Source: JBCBSS01 sp039819065 | GTDB lineage: Bacteria > Bacteroidota > Bacteroidia > Cytophagales > Cyclobacteriaceae | NCBI GenBank assembly: GCA_039819065.1 | Contig: JBCBSS010000045.1 | Span: forward strand, 1 to 48,638 | Length of the DNA: 48,638 bases | Direction of reading: 5' to 3' | Shown: positions 35,040-43,531 of the stretch, in pieces | How positions within the stretch are numbered: position 1 is the stretch's first letter | Layout: the number at the start of each line of letters is the position of its first letter | Made by a program: the position numbers and the translations under genes | The notes under the pieces: model-generated | The model's database searches: none | The model's input: the letters and a program-made list of their open reading frames with translations, nothing else | Told to the model about the DNA's origin: nothing

Positions 35040-35663
35040 ATGAAAATAGCGATGAAAACATTCGAGGCCAAAGCTCTATTAGACCAACTAGAAAGAGATA
35101 CCCAAGTAATTACCAGTATCGTACGCAAAGAGTTTAGCGTATTGGATACAGAGGCTCTCAACTGGAAACCTTCACCGAAGACATGGAATATACTAGAATG
35201 TCTGGATCACATGAATATCGCAGTCGAGCATTATTTGAAGGTAGTTGAAGCCGGAATTAAAACCGCCAAAAATAAAGGGTGGGGTTGGCGACCAGTATTC
35301 AAGAGTTCTCGAATTGGCAATTACTTTGTGAAATCGATGACTCCCACCAGCACAGGTGAGATCAAAAGCAAAATGAAAACCTTGGGCAAGTTTAAAGCCT
35401 TCGATATCATTCCTGATCAACCTAACCGCACCATTGACAGGTTCCTACAAAATCAGCATACGCTGCTTGACCTGATCAGTCGCTCTAGGGAAATTGATAT
35501 ACAGCGCGTTAAGGTGAAATCTGCTATTGGCAGTATTATAACTTTCCGATTGGGTGATGCACTGCGGTTTGCCATAGGTCATAATCAACGACATATTATA
35601 CAGGCGCAGCGGCTAATAAAGGCTATGAATGTTATTGACAAGCCTTTGGATAAAGTAGCTTGA
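35040..35663 (+). CDS. DinB-superfamily protein
   Basis: The start is uncertain: ATG at 35040 or 35052 (MKTFEAKALL). The sequence has the DinB four-helix pattern with metal-ligand candidates in ILECLDHMNIAVEHY and IGHNQRHIIQAQRL, typical of DinB_2 proteins that bind a divalent metal with three His. Members act as thiol-dependent transferases or have no known activity. Length is about 208 aa. It is downstream of the Crp/Fnr gene by about 60 bases on the same strand, so the two may be co-transcribed. Confidence 0.85.
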   Translation: MKIAMKTFEAKALLDQLERDTQVITSIVRKEFSVLDTEALNWKPSPKTWNILECLDHMNIAVEHYLKVVEAGIKTAKNKGWGWRPVFKSSRIGNYFVKSMTPTSTGEIKSKMKTLGKFKAFDIIPDQPNRTIDRFLQNQHTLLDLISRSREIDIQRVKVKSAIGSIITFRLGDALRFAIGHNQRHIIQAQRLIKAMNVIDKPLDKVA

Positions 35664-35754
35664 TAAACAAGTGAGAAAAGGGGAATGAATCCCCTTTAGG
35701 ACATCAAACGTCAAACGAGTAACAATGACCATGATTGATGCCTGTTCCTTTAAA

Positions 35755-36261
35755 CTAAGCCGCCTTTTTCGCCTTGAATTTTTTCCACTTTTCTAAAGAC
35801 TTGAGCTTCTTCGGGTGTGGCTTACCTTGCTCTGCGTAATATTTCAGATCTTCCATCAGGCCGTCTAGGTCTTTGGCCATTTTAGATTTGATCATCCAAC
35901 CCATTAGGAATCCGGGTAACGGAGCCATTTCCATTCTCAGACTCATTTTTACCCTGGAACGCAGATCATTTATTGGTTCAACCTTCCAAAAGTTCTTACC
36001 GCTTTTGAACATGGAGGGGAGTCCATCAGCCTCATAACTGTAGGCCATACTGGCTTCATCCCAGGAAGTGATCATCTCTTTTACATCGCCATAAATTGAG
36101 GAGCAGGTACGGCCTATAATTTCTCCGTCTTCACTTCTTGCTGCAGATTCAGGAATTATCGTTGCCCATTCTCCTACATGCTCATAGTTCTTGGCCAGAA
36201 TGACCCATGCTTTGCTCGCCGGAATATTTAATTCTACTTGTTTATCAAAATGTAATTTCAT
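35755..36261 (-). CDS. SRPBCC-family protein (cytoplasmic)
   Basis: The ATG at 36261 gives MKLHFDKQVELNIPASKAWVILAKNY, the usual START/Bet-v1-like opening. The TTG at 36267 is less likely. The order of strands and the C-terminal helix (FLMGWMIKSKMAKDLDGLMEDLKYYAEQG) match polyketide-cyclase/dehydrase-like SRPBCC proteins, which have a deep hydrophobic ligand pocket. No catalytic role can be given. It follows the exported SRPBCC gene with a gap of only about 7 bases, so the two are co-transcribed and are probably diverged duplicates. Confidence 0.85.
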   Translation of the reverse strand: MKLHFDKQVELNIPASKAWVILAKNYEHVGEWATIIPESAARSEDGEIIGRTCSSIYGDVKEMITSWDEASMAYSYEADGLPSMFKSGKNFWKVEPINDLRSRVKMSLRMEMAPLPGFLMGWMIKSKMAKDLDGLMEDLKYYAEQGKPHPKKLKSLEKWKKFKAKKAA

Positions 36262-36268
36262 GATCAAT

Positions 36269-36886
36269 TCAATTTATTGGTAAGTGGTCGTTTGTATAGC
36301 GTGTCTTGATTGCTTTCCAATTGCCGGTGGTAGCGTTTACTACTTCGCCCGTCTCCACATAGTGTTTCAGACCTATTAATGTACCTTCCAATGTCTGTTC
36401 AAATTTGCCCTTTACTATTCCGGTCATGAACCCAGGCTGCGTTCTATATTGGAATTCGTAGGAGGCGGTAGAAGTGCCATCCCAATTGTCTTTGACCCGA
36501 TAGAATGCCTGGGAATTATCCTGATTGAGCGGGAACTTGTTGGCATCAATGACCACGTTGCGCATGATCATGTTTTTGTGATCTATCTCCATGATTTTTT
36601 CATGCGTCCAGCGATTGCCTTTTTCATTGAAGGAGCATTTTCTTTCGGCATGTAAATCACCTTTGAGTGAGCCCTTTTCGTAATTCGACGCATAGATGTA
36701 GGGGGAGAAATTTGAGATTTCTCCATAGTCAAGCACCATGGCTTCCCAAACCCTGAGTGCCGGAGCATTGATCACCCTTTCAACGTAAATGGTTTTATAC
36801 TTTTTGCCCATGCTTTGAGCCGAGGCTTGTGCAATACCAAACCCACAAAAGAGGAGTATTAGCACCGTAATTTTTAAAGCTTTCAT
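36269..36886 (-). CDS. Exported SRPBCC-family protein
   Basis: A signal peptide (MKALKITVLILLFCGFGIAQASAQ) precedes a SRPBCC domain of ~170 residues (YVERVINAPALRVWEAMVLDYGEISNFSPYI, SYEFQYRTQPGFMTGIVKGKFEQTLEGTLIGLKHYVETG). Export implies a ligand-binding role in the periplasm. The gene lies between the SnoaL-like gene (15-base gap) and the cytoplasmic SRPBCC gene on the same strand. The three small fold-based proteins form a likely operon for handling a hydrophobic metabolite; the identity of that ligand is unknown. Confidence 0.85.
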   Translation of the reverse strand: MKALKITVLILLFCGFGIAQASAQSMGKKYKTIYVERVINAPALRVWEAMVLDYGEISNFSPYIYASNYEKGSLKGDLHAERKCSFNEKGNRWTHEKIMEIDHKNMIMRNVVIDANKFPLNQDNSQAFYRVKDNWDGTSTASYEFQYRTQPGFMTGIVKGKFEQTLEGTLIGLKHYVETGEVVNATTGNWKAIKTRYTNDHLPIN

Positions 36887-36901
36887 CGTAGTGGATTATG
36901 G

Positions 36902-37261
36902 TTAATAGATAAACTCTTCGGATACAATTTTGCCCTCTTGTATTTCATAAAGGCATATTTCACTGAGATTGAAATCCCCTCCATCTTTGAGCTTGGCTTT
37001 CACGATATTGGTGAATGCGATATGCTTATCCGTTACGATAGGGGTTGACATCTCTCTACTGATCAATTCAGCTACCCCTTCACCCAGCTTAGCTACTTTA
37101 TCTTTGACTGAGTCGATACCTTTGACTTCTCCAAGACCCATGGCCTCAAGCTGAGGTTCTTTAGCTACTACATCCTTGTCAAAAAGTTCATCATAAGCAG
37201 TAAAGTAATCACCTGCTTTGACGAGTTGGTGTAATCGATTTGCAATTTCTTGATTGGTCAT
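36902..37261 (-). CDS. SnoaL-like (NTF2 fold) protein
   Basis: The 119-aa protein begins with the family-like helix MTNQEIANRLHQLVKAGDYFTAYDELFDKDVV and ends with EICLYEIQEGKIVSEEFIY, which fits the NTF2/SnoaL fold. SnoaL-like proteins include cyclases and isomerases as well as binding proteins; no active-site set is identified here. It is the first gene of a three-gene minus-strand unit with the two SRPBCC genes. Confidence 0.8.
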   Translation of the reverse strand: MTNQEIANRLHQLVKAGDYFTAYDELFDKDVVAKEPQLEAMGLGEVKGIDSVKDKVAKLGEGVAELISREMSTPIVTDKHIAFTNIVKAKLKDGGDFNLSEICLYEIQEGKIVSEEFIY

Positions 37262-37603
37262 AACATTTAAATTTTTGAATTATGACCCTTAGACCAGCTC
37301 CGTATCAAAGTGTGAAAACTTTGCCAGCATTTTAATTGGCAGACTTGATTCAACCTCTGTTAACTTGGCAAGTTGAGGCCTTTCTAAATTGGCTGGATAT
37401 ATCATTTTCGGTTGGAATTAATGGTAAATATGACTAACATGCCCAGACCAAGCTTCGCAAAATCATGGGATAACTGCGAGTATGCGATGTTTTATTGGTC
37501 ATGTGTTCAGAATGCAACTTGAAAGAGTATTCTGGAGTATGATTTGATCAATAGTTAGGTTTTCCTGCTCTGCTCAAGATTTATTAATTGATTTTATCAT
37601 TCA
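37262..37603. other. Divergent intergenic region between the SnoaL-like unit and the TPR kinase
   Basis: No gene is seen in these 342 bases. A weak hairpin, AACTT-GGC-AAGTT with CCTC/GAGG outside (about 37351-37378), is the only structure noted. Promoters for both divergent transcripts should lie here, but no strong TAnnTTTG box was found. Confidence 0.4.
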
Positions 37604-39208
37604 ATGCTGAGGGAAATATTGTTTGTGTTTGTGATGCTTGGGTTGACCAGCCCTGCCTTGGCAGTCTTCTTTAACTACCAGGATCATATCTTTCAATCGG
37701 AGCTAGAAGAAGGTGAAGTGTATTTTCTGCAACCAGATCAAGCATTGAAAGACTATGACAGCCTTATCAATGCTGCCAAACTCAACTATGATTCCTTAGC
37801 GTGGGCTGAAGCGCTGATCGGCCAGGGTCGTTTACTTAACGACCAAGGTGACTATCACCGATCGATGACCTCTTTTGAAGAAGCGTTGAAGATCTATACA
37901 AAACTTCAAAATAATCAAGGTAAGGCCAAATGCTATCTCGGAATTGGAGAGGCCTTCAGGCGGCAGAACCTTAATGTAGAAGCACTTGAACAACTACAAA
38001 CGGCTTTAGACTTGTTTGAAACTGTGGAAGCAAACTCGGGCTTGGCGGAAACGTTGAGACAGCTTGGTATTGTGTATAAAGAGCAAGGTGCTAATTCTTA
38101 TGCCATTACCTATTTTAAACAATCCCTTGAGATGGCCGAATCGCTTAAAGATAGCAGCGGTATAGCAAGTAGTTTTAATAGCCTTGGCATCGCCTATAAT
38201 AATTTACAAGACTTATCTACCGCCTTGGATTATCACGAGAAGGCCCTGAACATTAGAGTAGCGCTTAAAGATTGGGTTAGAATTGCCCAGTCTTACAATA
38301 ACATTGGTAATGTGTACAAGGAGAGAGAGGAGTATGATCAGGCTTTCGAGTTCTATCAGAAATCACTGGTCATAAATGAGCGGTTGGGAAATAAAAGCGG
38401 TTTAGGATTCGATTATTTCTACATGGGCAACATCCAGGAATATATAGGGGAATATGACCGTGCCCTAATGTACTATCGCCAATCGCTGACTTTTCGGCAG
38501 GATATCGGAGAAATGGGAGAAGCCGCCATAACCATGGCGAGTATAGCATGCGTATATTTTGATCTGAAACAGTATGACGATGCCATTATGTGGGCACATA
38601 GATCATTTGATGAATCCATAGCGTTGGCTAGACCGGTTCTTAAGAAGAAGATGGCAGAACTACTTGCAGAGATTTTGAAAGCCAAAGGGGACTATCAGAA
38701 AGCGTTGGAATACTTCGAAGTCTTTAAGGCTACGAGCGACAGTCTGACTAACCTTGACAATGTCAAGCGAATCGCCTTTCAAGAGCTGCAATTCAAATTT
38801 GAACAAGAGAAAGCCGAGCAGGAGTTACTAAGAAAGCAAGAGGCTGCGAAGTTCAATAATGAACTCTCAACGGAAAGAACGATTAACTACATTCTATTAA
38901 GCTTTCTGGGCGTTTCTCTGATTCTATCCCTTATCATCCTTAGAATTTATTTGATCAAGAACCGGATCAATAGAAGGCTGGAACAGCAAAACACCGCTAT
39001 AGCCTCTCACCGCCGTCAACTTGAGACCTATTCTTCACAGTTGAAAGATGCTTTAGACGAGAAAGAGATTCTTTTGCGGGAAGTGCATCATCGTGTAAAA
39101 AATAACTTGCAGATTATTCTAAGCCTGCTCAATTCTACCTCCAAGAAAATCGAGGATAGAACAGCGTACGATCTAATAGTTGAAAGTCAGAATCGATTAT
39201 GTCAATAG
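37604..39208 (+). CDS. TPR sensor histidine kinase, N-terminal part (frameshifted)
   Basis: An N-terminal hydrophobic segment (EILFVFVMLGLTSPALAVFF) is followed by a run of TPR repeats (~80-400), for example GIASSFNSLGIAYNNLQDL and IAQSYNNIGNVYKEREEY. Next come a coiled coil, a membrane helix (~426-446; INYILLSFLGVSLILSLIIL), a second coiled coil, and the HisKA_2 phospho-acceptor region REVHHRVKNNLQII with H495-H496. The frame ends abruptly at a TAG (39206-39208), just after ESQNRL. The missing catalytic half is in the next frame. Intact, this would be a hybrid-free kinase controlled by TPR-mediated interactions. Confidence 0.9.
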   Translation: MLREILFVFVMLGLTSPALAVFFNYQDHIFQSELEEGEVYFLQPDQALKDYDSLINAAKLNYDSLAWAEALIGQGRLLNDQGDYHRSMTSFEEALKIYTKLQNNQGKAKCYLGIGEAFRRQNLNVEALEQLQTALDLFETVEANSGLAETLRQLGIVYKEQGANSYAITYFKQSLEMAESLKDSSGIASSFNSLGIAYNNLQDLSTALDYHEKALNIRVALKDWVRIAQSYNNIGNVYKEREEYDQAFEFYQKSLVINERLGNKSGLGFDYFYMGNIQEYIGEYDRALMYYRQSLTFRQDIGEMGEAAITMASIACVYFDLKQYDDAIMWAHRSFDESIALARPVLKKKMAELLAEILKAKGDYQKALEYFEVFKATSDSLTNLDNVKRIAFQELQFKFEQEKAEQELLRKQEAAKFNNELSTERTINYILLSFLGVSLILSLIILRIYLIKNRINRRLEQQNTAIASHRRQLETYSSQLKDALDEKEILLREVHHRVKNNLQIILSLLNSTSKKIEDRTAYDLIVESQNRLCQ

Positions 39209-39699
39209 CTCAAATCCATGATCACCTATATCAATCAGATAACTTTCACCGCATTGAGATCAAAGAATTTTTACCCGATGTAATAAGAAATGTATCAAGA
39301 ACCTTTGAGCAGATCAAGCCGAACATCGGAGTAACAATTGATATTAAGAATACACCTATCAACATGAACGTGGCTATTCCAATAGGTTTGATAGCCAATG
39401 AATTGATCACCAATGCCTATAAACACGCTTTTCCCCAAGCGACCGGCCAGGCTGAAACGTCCAAGTCTATAACCATATCTCTCAAGCCCGCTGCAAATGG
39501 CCAGTATTGCCTCCATGTATTTGACAACGGTGTCGGCATAGCAAAAACTATTTTATCCAATCTGACAAATTCAGTTGGGCTATCTTTAGTGAAGGGGTTG
39601 ACTGATCAAATTGAAGGACGCCTGGAGATATCTACTTCCAAAGGATCTTCGTTTCAAGTATTCTTCCATCCTGACCCCAATCAGGAAAAGAGCTTTTGA
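39199..39699 (+). CDS. TPR sensor kinase, C-terminal ATPase part (frameshifted continuation)
   Basis: The frame begins MSIAQIHDHLYQSDNF, which is the normal continuation of HisKA_2 after ESQNR(I), and holds the HATPase domain: N-box IGLIANELITNAYKHAF, G1 VFDNGVGI and G2 SVGLSLVKGL. The ATG at 39199 overlaps the first frame by 10 bases. Adding one base near AATCGATTATG (39191-39201) would restore a single ORF through ESQNRIMSIAQIHD. A single-base deletion, real or a sequencing error, is the simplest explanation; translational coupling of two halves is an alternative. The gene ends 8 bases before the convergent sigma-factor gene. Confidence 0.9.
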   Translation: MSIAQIHDHLYQSDNFHRIEIKEFLPDVIRNVSRTFEQIKPNIGVTIDIKNTPINMNVAIPIGLIANELITNAYKHAFPQATGQAETSKSITISLKPAANGQYCLHVFDNGVGIAKTILSNLTNSVGLSLVKGLTDQIEGRLEISTSKGSSFQVFFHPDPNQEKSF

Positions 39700-39707
39700 T
39701 AATTAGC

Positions 39708-40583
39708 TCAGTTGAGATTAAGCTTTTGCCGAACTGTCATGTCATCCAATATTTGCCTGATGAAAATACGTTTGTCAAAGCCTTTCTTGAAAGTCATGTT
39801 GTGATAAAGCTCGGCATATTTTTGATCAACAAAATCAATCATATCGTTCGCATCATCCCTGATCATTTCTTTGAAAGATACATATTCCTTACGGTTATGA
39901 AGTAGGTGCTTAGCGTCAATAAAGCCTCCTTCCAGCGCAAATTTCACTTTTTTATGGCACCTACATGGATTGTCCTTATTAACCAAACCACATTGGTTGC
40001 TCATGAAATTGTAAAGGTCTCGTCGCGCCTTTTTCAGTTTAGCCCTGTAGTTGTCTTTTGAGATCTTCAGAATTTCGGAGCCAATGTTGTGATCAGCGCT
40101 GAACATTTCCCCGATCACATAGATTAACCTTTGTTCGCGGTTCAGGCATAAAAGCATGCCGGACATGCACATCAGATTCATTTCGCGTATGTAGGACTGA
40201 TACTCCCTTTTCTCCAATTCACTCATTTCCTCATCCGGAGTATTATTTAGATTATTGGCCATGTCATCAAAGCTGTGAATGGCTAGCTCACTTCTTCTTT
40301 TTTCAGCGGTCAGGAAATGATTGACTACAATGCGATAGGCCCAGGTACGGAAGGTGCTGTTGAATTTAAACTTACTTAGGTTCACAGTAACCTTAATCAT
40401 TGCCTCTTGTGCGAGGTCAGCAGCATCATCAGGGTTTCTCACCATCTTCCAAGCGATATTGTAGATGTAGGGCTGATGTTTCAACAAGAGTTCTTCAAGC
40501 GCATTTCTGTTGCCCTGTTGTACTGCTTTAATGAGATTTTCGTCAGTCTTGTCCGTCGTATACTCTTTTAGGAATGGATTCAT
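39708..40583 (-). CDS. ECF-type RNA polymerase sigma factor with a C-terminal extension
   Basis: The ATG at 40583 gives MNPFLKEYTTDKTDENLI. Region 2 (EELLLKHQPYIYNIAWKMVRNPDDAADLAQEAMIKVT) and region 4 (CLNREQRLIYVIGEMFSADHNIGSEILKISKDNYRAKLKKAR) are clear. After region 4 comes an extension of ~90 residues beginning QCGLVNKDNPCRCHKKVKF, with C198, C207, C209 and H210 as possible zinc ligands. Such tails are known in some ECF groups and can replace an anti-sigma partner. No separate anti-sigma gene is adjacent. The neighbour is the broken TPR kinase, transcribed convergently. Confidence 0.88.
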   Translation of the reverse strand: MNPFLKEYTTDKTDENLIKAVQQGNRNALEELLLKHQPYIYNIAWKMVRNPDDAADLAQEAMIKVTVNLSKFKFNSTFRTWAYRIVVNHFLTAEKRRSELAIHSFDDMANNLNNTPDEEMSELEKREYQSYIREMNLMCMSGMLLCLNREQRLIYVIGEMFSADHNIGSEILKISKDNYRAKLKKARRDLYNFMSNQCGLVNKDNPCRCHKKVKFALEGGFIDAKHLLHNRKEYVSFKEMIRDDANDMIDFVDQKYAELYHNMTFKKGFDKRIFIRQILDDMTVRQKLNLN

Positions 40584-40717
40584 GATTATTTCCATTAGAT
40601 ATACCTCATTAGACGCTCACCAAGTAGATATGTGAAAGGTTTACGAAAATAATTTTAGAAACAGCTTAGAACGAATACCTGGTGAATTATTAGCTGGTCT
40701 TTTGCTATGGGCTTATA

Positions 40718-41245
40718 TCAATATAAATCCTCATTCATAAAAGGAACCAGTGCCAATATCACTGCTTGTTCATAGTAGGTGGCACGATCGATCAAGTCCT
40801 TGGTGAGAATACCTACTGCTCCATTCTTCTGTTTAGAGTTTTCTCTTTTGAACACCATATCATCGGCCACGCCTAGCTCTATACCATCCTTCACTAAGTG
40901 ACTGATTTCTTCTGGTAAAAAGAAGGTAGATGTTCTTGACTTACCCATTCGATCTTCGGAAATGATCACTACCCAAGCAAAGGCTTGTAACTCATCGTTG
41001 AGGAAGTCTACCCCCCCTTCTATACCCACCCAAAAATGTGCTTCGGACATCGCGGTTCTTGCATTCTTGGCCCTGTTGATAGCGCCTTGCAACGTTTCTT
41101 CGTCACTCATTGGCTGGTCACTTACATCGGATGGTACGCTGACCCCCTCGAATTCGAAAGCTTGGTTTTCCAGGGCTTTGGAAAAGCCGGTTTTAGTGCA
41201 GGTTATTTTTACGGGATTTTTGGAAGCAACTATAACTTTTTTCAT
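40718..41245 (-). CDS. yjjX: Inosine/xanthosine triphosphatase (YjjX)
   Basis: The ATG at 41245 gives MKKVIVASKNPVKITCTKTGF, the standard start with the SKNPVK phosphate-binding motif. The motifs SDQPMSDEETLQGAINRA and WVGIEGGVD match the family. YjjX hydrolyses ITP and XTP so that they are not incorporated into nucleic acids; it is cytoplasmic. Length is ~175 aa. The gene is divergent from the small basic exported protein gene, and a GCTTAA inverted repeat (TTAAGC-ATGAC-GCTTAA, about 41252-41268) lies in its leader. Confidence 0.94.
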   Translation of the reverse strand: MKKVIVASKNPVKITCTKTGFSKALENQAFEFEGVSVPSDVSDQPMSDEETLQGAINRAKNARTAMSEAHFWVGIEGGVDFLNDELQAFAWVVIISEDRMGKSRTSTFFLPEEISHLVKDGIELGVADDMVFKRENSKQKNGAVGILTKDLIDRATYYEQAVILALVPFMNEDLY

Positions 41246-41376
41246 GTAGTGGATGTTAAGCATGACGCTTAAGCGACAAACCGAAAGATAATTTCAACTC
41301 AAATGAAATCCCTAGAATTTTCTTTGGCATAGACCTTGTTTTTATGTGTGTATGTAACAAAATAGGAGAAAGCACT

Positions 41377-41586
41377 ATGAGAAGGATTACATCAATTATC
41401 GCTTTGAGTATTTTTTTAATGGGTTCAGCACTAAGCACAACTTCAAGTGCTAATAATAGCGAAATGTTAGCTCAGAGCACGCAAATCAAGAAAAAAGCTT
41501 CTTCAAAAAAGAATAAAAAGAGGCTAAGAAGAGCTTCTCGCCTCAGAAACCCCAACAGGCTTTATACGAAAAAACACATAGCCTAG
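41377..41586 (+). CDS. Small basic exported protein (69 aa)
   Basis: I choose the ATG at 41377 because it gives the signal peptide MRRITSIIALSIFLMGSALS; an upstream in-frame ATG at 41344 lacks this property. The mature part is short and very rich in Lys and Arg (KKKASSKKNKKRLRRASRLR). A GGAG purine stretch (in TAGGAGAAAG) sits just before the start. The family is unknown. Possible roles include an envelope-binding or antimicrobial-like peptide or a polyanion-binding protein; none is proven. Confidence 0.55.
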   Translation: MRRITSIIALSIFLMGSALSTTSSANNSEMLAQSTQIKKKASSKKNKKRLRRASRLRNPNRLYTKKHIA

Positions 41587-41677
41587 CATTCTCTTTTTGG
41601 AATTCACCATTCATCAGTGGATTGATTTCCAAAAATGGGAAAACATCTTTGCGTGAATAAATTGACTCAAAATAAAA

Positions 41678-41698
41678 AAGGTGCCTTTTGGGCACCTT
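41678..41698 (-). terminator. Strong terminator of the beta-oxidation operon
   Basis: AAGGTGCC (41678-41685) / GGCACCTT (41691-41698) with a 5-base loop. On the minus strand the stem is followed by a long T-rich tract (41673-41679 as A on the plus strand). It lies 25 bases past the fadE stop and may also act on the plus strand after the small exported protein gene. Confidence 0.85.
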
Positions 41699-41723
41699 CT
41701 TACTTTTCTAATGAAAACTCCTA

Positions 41724-43523
41724 CTAAAAAGGATACTCATTTTTCTCAATAACATATTCTGCTACACGGCGTCTTGCGTTTTTCAGATTGAATGGCTCAA
41801 TCTTAGTGAAACGCTTCAAGCCCATCAGCATCAACCTCATTTCATCGCCATCAGCAAATCCATAGATAGCTTGCTTACCAGCTGAGGCAGCTTCCTCTAC
41901 AGCGTAGTGCATGTAGATTTTCATCATATCGATATACACTGCACTGGCTTCTTCACCTCTGGTTGAAACAATCTTCTCAACACGAAGTAAGGTAGACTCT
42001 GCTACATAAATTTGAATCAGCATGTCCGCAAGGTGCATTAGTATCTCTTGCTCGTGCTTAATGGTCTGCATAAGCTTTTGTACAGCAGCACCGGAAACCA
42101 TTAAACCTGCTTTCTTCAAATTCTGAAGTACTTTCTTTTCAGCTGCGAAAAGCGAATCATCTTCATCAGCGCCGAAGTCAGGAATAGCAGTTAGTTCCTT
42201 GCCCACTGCCGTTGCAGGGCCTAATAGGTCTAAACGGCCGGTCATCGCTCTTTTGAGCATCATGTCCAATGTCAATATTCTGTTGATTTCGTTAGTGCCT
42301 TCAAAGATTCGATTGATTCTCGCATCCCTGTAAGACCTATCCATTGGCGCATCAGCTGAGAATCCCATACCGCCATAGATTTGAACACCTTCGTCAGTGA
42401 CGTAATCTAGTGTTTCCGATCCATGTACCTTCATGATAGCACACTCTATAGCGAACTCCTCTAGAGACTTCAATCTTGCGGCAGTTGAATCCATGCCTTC
42501 TGCTACATACGCATCATACGCGTCATCGATATTCTGCCCTGCTCTGTAAGCAGCTGTCTCAGAAGCAAAGGTTCTGGTAGCCATCTCGGCTAATTTATGC
42601 TTGATCGCACCGAAATTAGCGATAGAAGTACCGAACTGTTTTCTTTCATTGGAATAGTTAACGGCCTGGCTCAACACGGCTTTAGAAGCACCGAAAGCAG
42701 CAGCACCCAATTTGATTCTACCAATGTTCAGAATGTTAACCGCTATTTTGAAACCATTTTCTCTATCAGAAAGTAGGTTCTCAACCGGTACTTTACAGTC
42801 GTTGAAGAAGATTTGTCTGGTCGACGAGCCTTTGATACCCATCTTTTGCTCTTCTTCGTTCATCGTGATGCCGCCATATCCTTTTTCAACGATAAAAGCT
42901 GAAAGGTTTTTGTCGTCATCGATTTTGGCGAACACTACATAAATATCAGCGAAACCACCGTTGGTGATCCACATTTTCTGTCCGTTGATGACGTAATGCT
43001 GACCGTCATCGCTAAGCACTGCTTTTGTCTTTCCAGAGTTGGCATCAGAACCTGAATCAGGCTCAGTCAAGCAGTAAGCTGCTTTCCATTCACCAGTAGC
43101 CAATTTAGGTAAGTACTTTTTCTTCTGCTCTTCGTTACCATAATATAGGATTGGCAATGTGCCAATTCCAGTATGTGCTGATATAGCAACGGCAAATGAG
43201 TGACCTGCACCAAGTACTTCAGCTACAAGCATAGAAGTATTGAAGTTCATGCCGAAACCTCCTAAATCCTCAGGTACAGAAGTACCTAAAAGACCCAACT
43301 CACCAGCCTTATCCAATAAAGAAGGCATCAACTCAGGATTTTTCATAGAGTCAATCTCATCCAATCGTGGATATACCTCTTGATCTAGAAAATCCTTACA
43401 AGACTGAGCGATAAGTCTTTGCTCCTCAGTCCACTCCTCCGGAGTAAATACATCAGCGGCCTCAGTCTCTCTGATCAGAAACTCACCACCCTTGATTGCT
43501 TTTTTTGTTTCAATTGCTTCCAT
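41724..43523 (-). CDS. fadE: Acyl-CoA dehydrogenase (FadE-type)
   Basis: The 599-aa protein has an acyl-CoA dehydrogenase N- and middle domain (QSCKDFLDQEVYPRLDEID; YCLTEPDSGSDANSGKTKA; KMWITNGGFADIYVVFAK) and the C-terminal FAD domain (GRIKLGAAAFGASKAVL; VQIYGGMGFSADAPMDRSYRDARINRIFEGTNEINR). It then has an extra ~170-residue helical region typical of the long-chain/VLCAD-like branch. It introduces the trans-2 double bond in acyl-CoA with FAD, passing electrons to ETF. It is the last gene of the operon. Its ATG is 9 bases from the inverted-repeat arm of the IVS-like element at 43532. Confidence 0.95.
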   Translation of the reverse strand: MEAIETKKAIKGGEFLIRETEAADVFTPEEWTEEQRLIAQSCKDFLDQEVYPRLDEIDSMKNPELMPSLLDKAGELGLLGTSVPEDLGGFGMNFNTSMLVAEVLGAGHSFAVAISAHTGIGTLPILYYGNEEQKKKYLPKLATGEWKAAYCLTEPDSGSDANSGKTKAVLSDDGQHYVINGQKMWITNGGFADIYVVFAKIDDDKNLSAFIVEKGYGGITMNEEEQKMGIKGSSTRQIFFNDCKVPVENLLSDRENGFKIAVNILNIGRIKLGAAAFGASKAVLSQAVNYSNERKQFGTSIANFGAIKHKLAEMATRTFASETAAYRAGQNIDDAYDAYVAEGMDSTAARLKSLEEFAIECAIMKVHGSETLDYVTDEGVQIYGGMGFSADAPMDRSYRDARINRIFEGTNEINRILTLDMMLKRAMTGRLDLLGPATAVGKELTAIPDFGADEDDSLFAAEKKVLQNLKKAGLMVSGAAVQKLMQTIKHEQEILMHLADMLIQIYVAESTLLRVEKIVSTRGEEASAVYIDMMKIYMHYAVEEAASAGKQAIYGFADGDEMRLMLMGLKRFTKIEPFNLKNARRRVAEYVIEKNEYPF

Positions 43524-43531
43524 AGTATTTT

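Noticed and set aside
39195..39208. Programmed ribosomal frameshift in the TPR kinase
   Set aside because: No slippery heptamer or following structure was seen; a one-base deletion or sequencing error is simpler.
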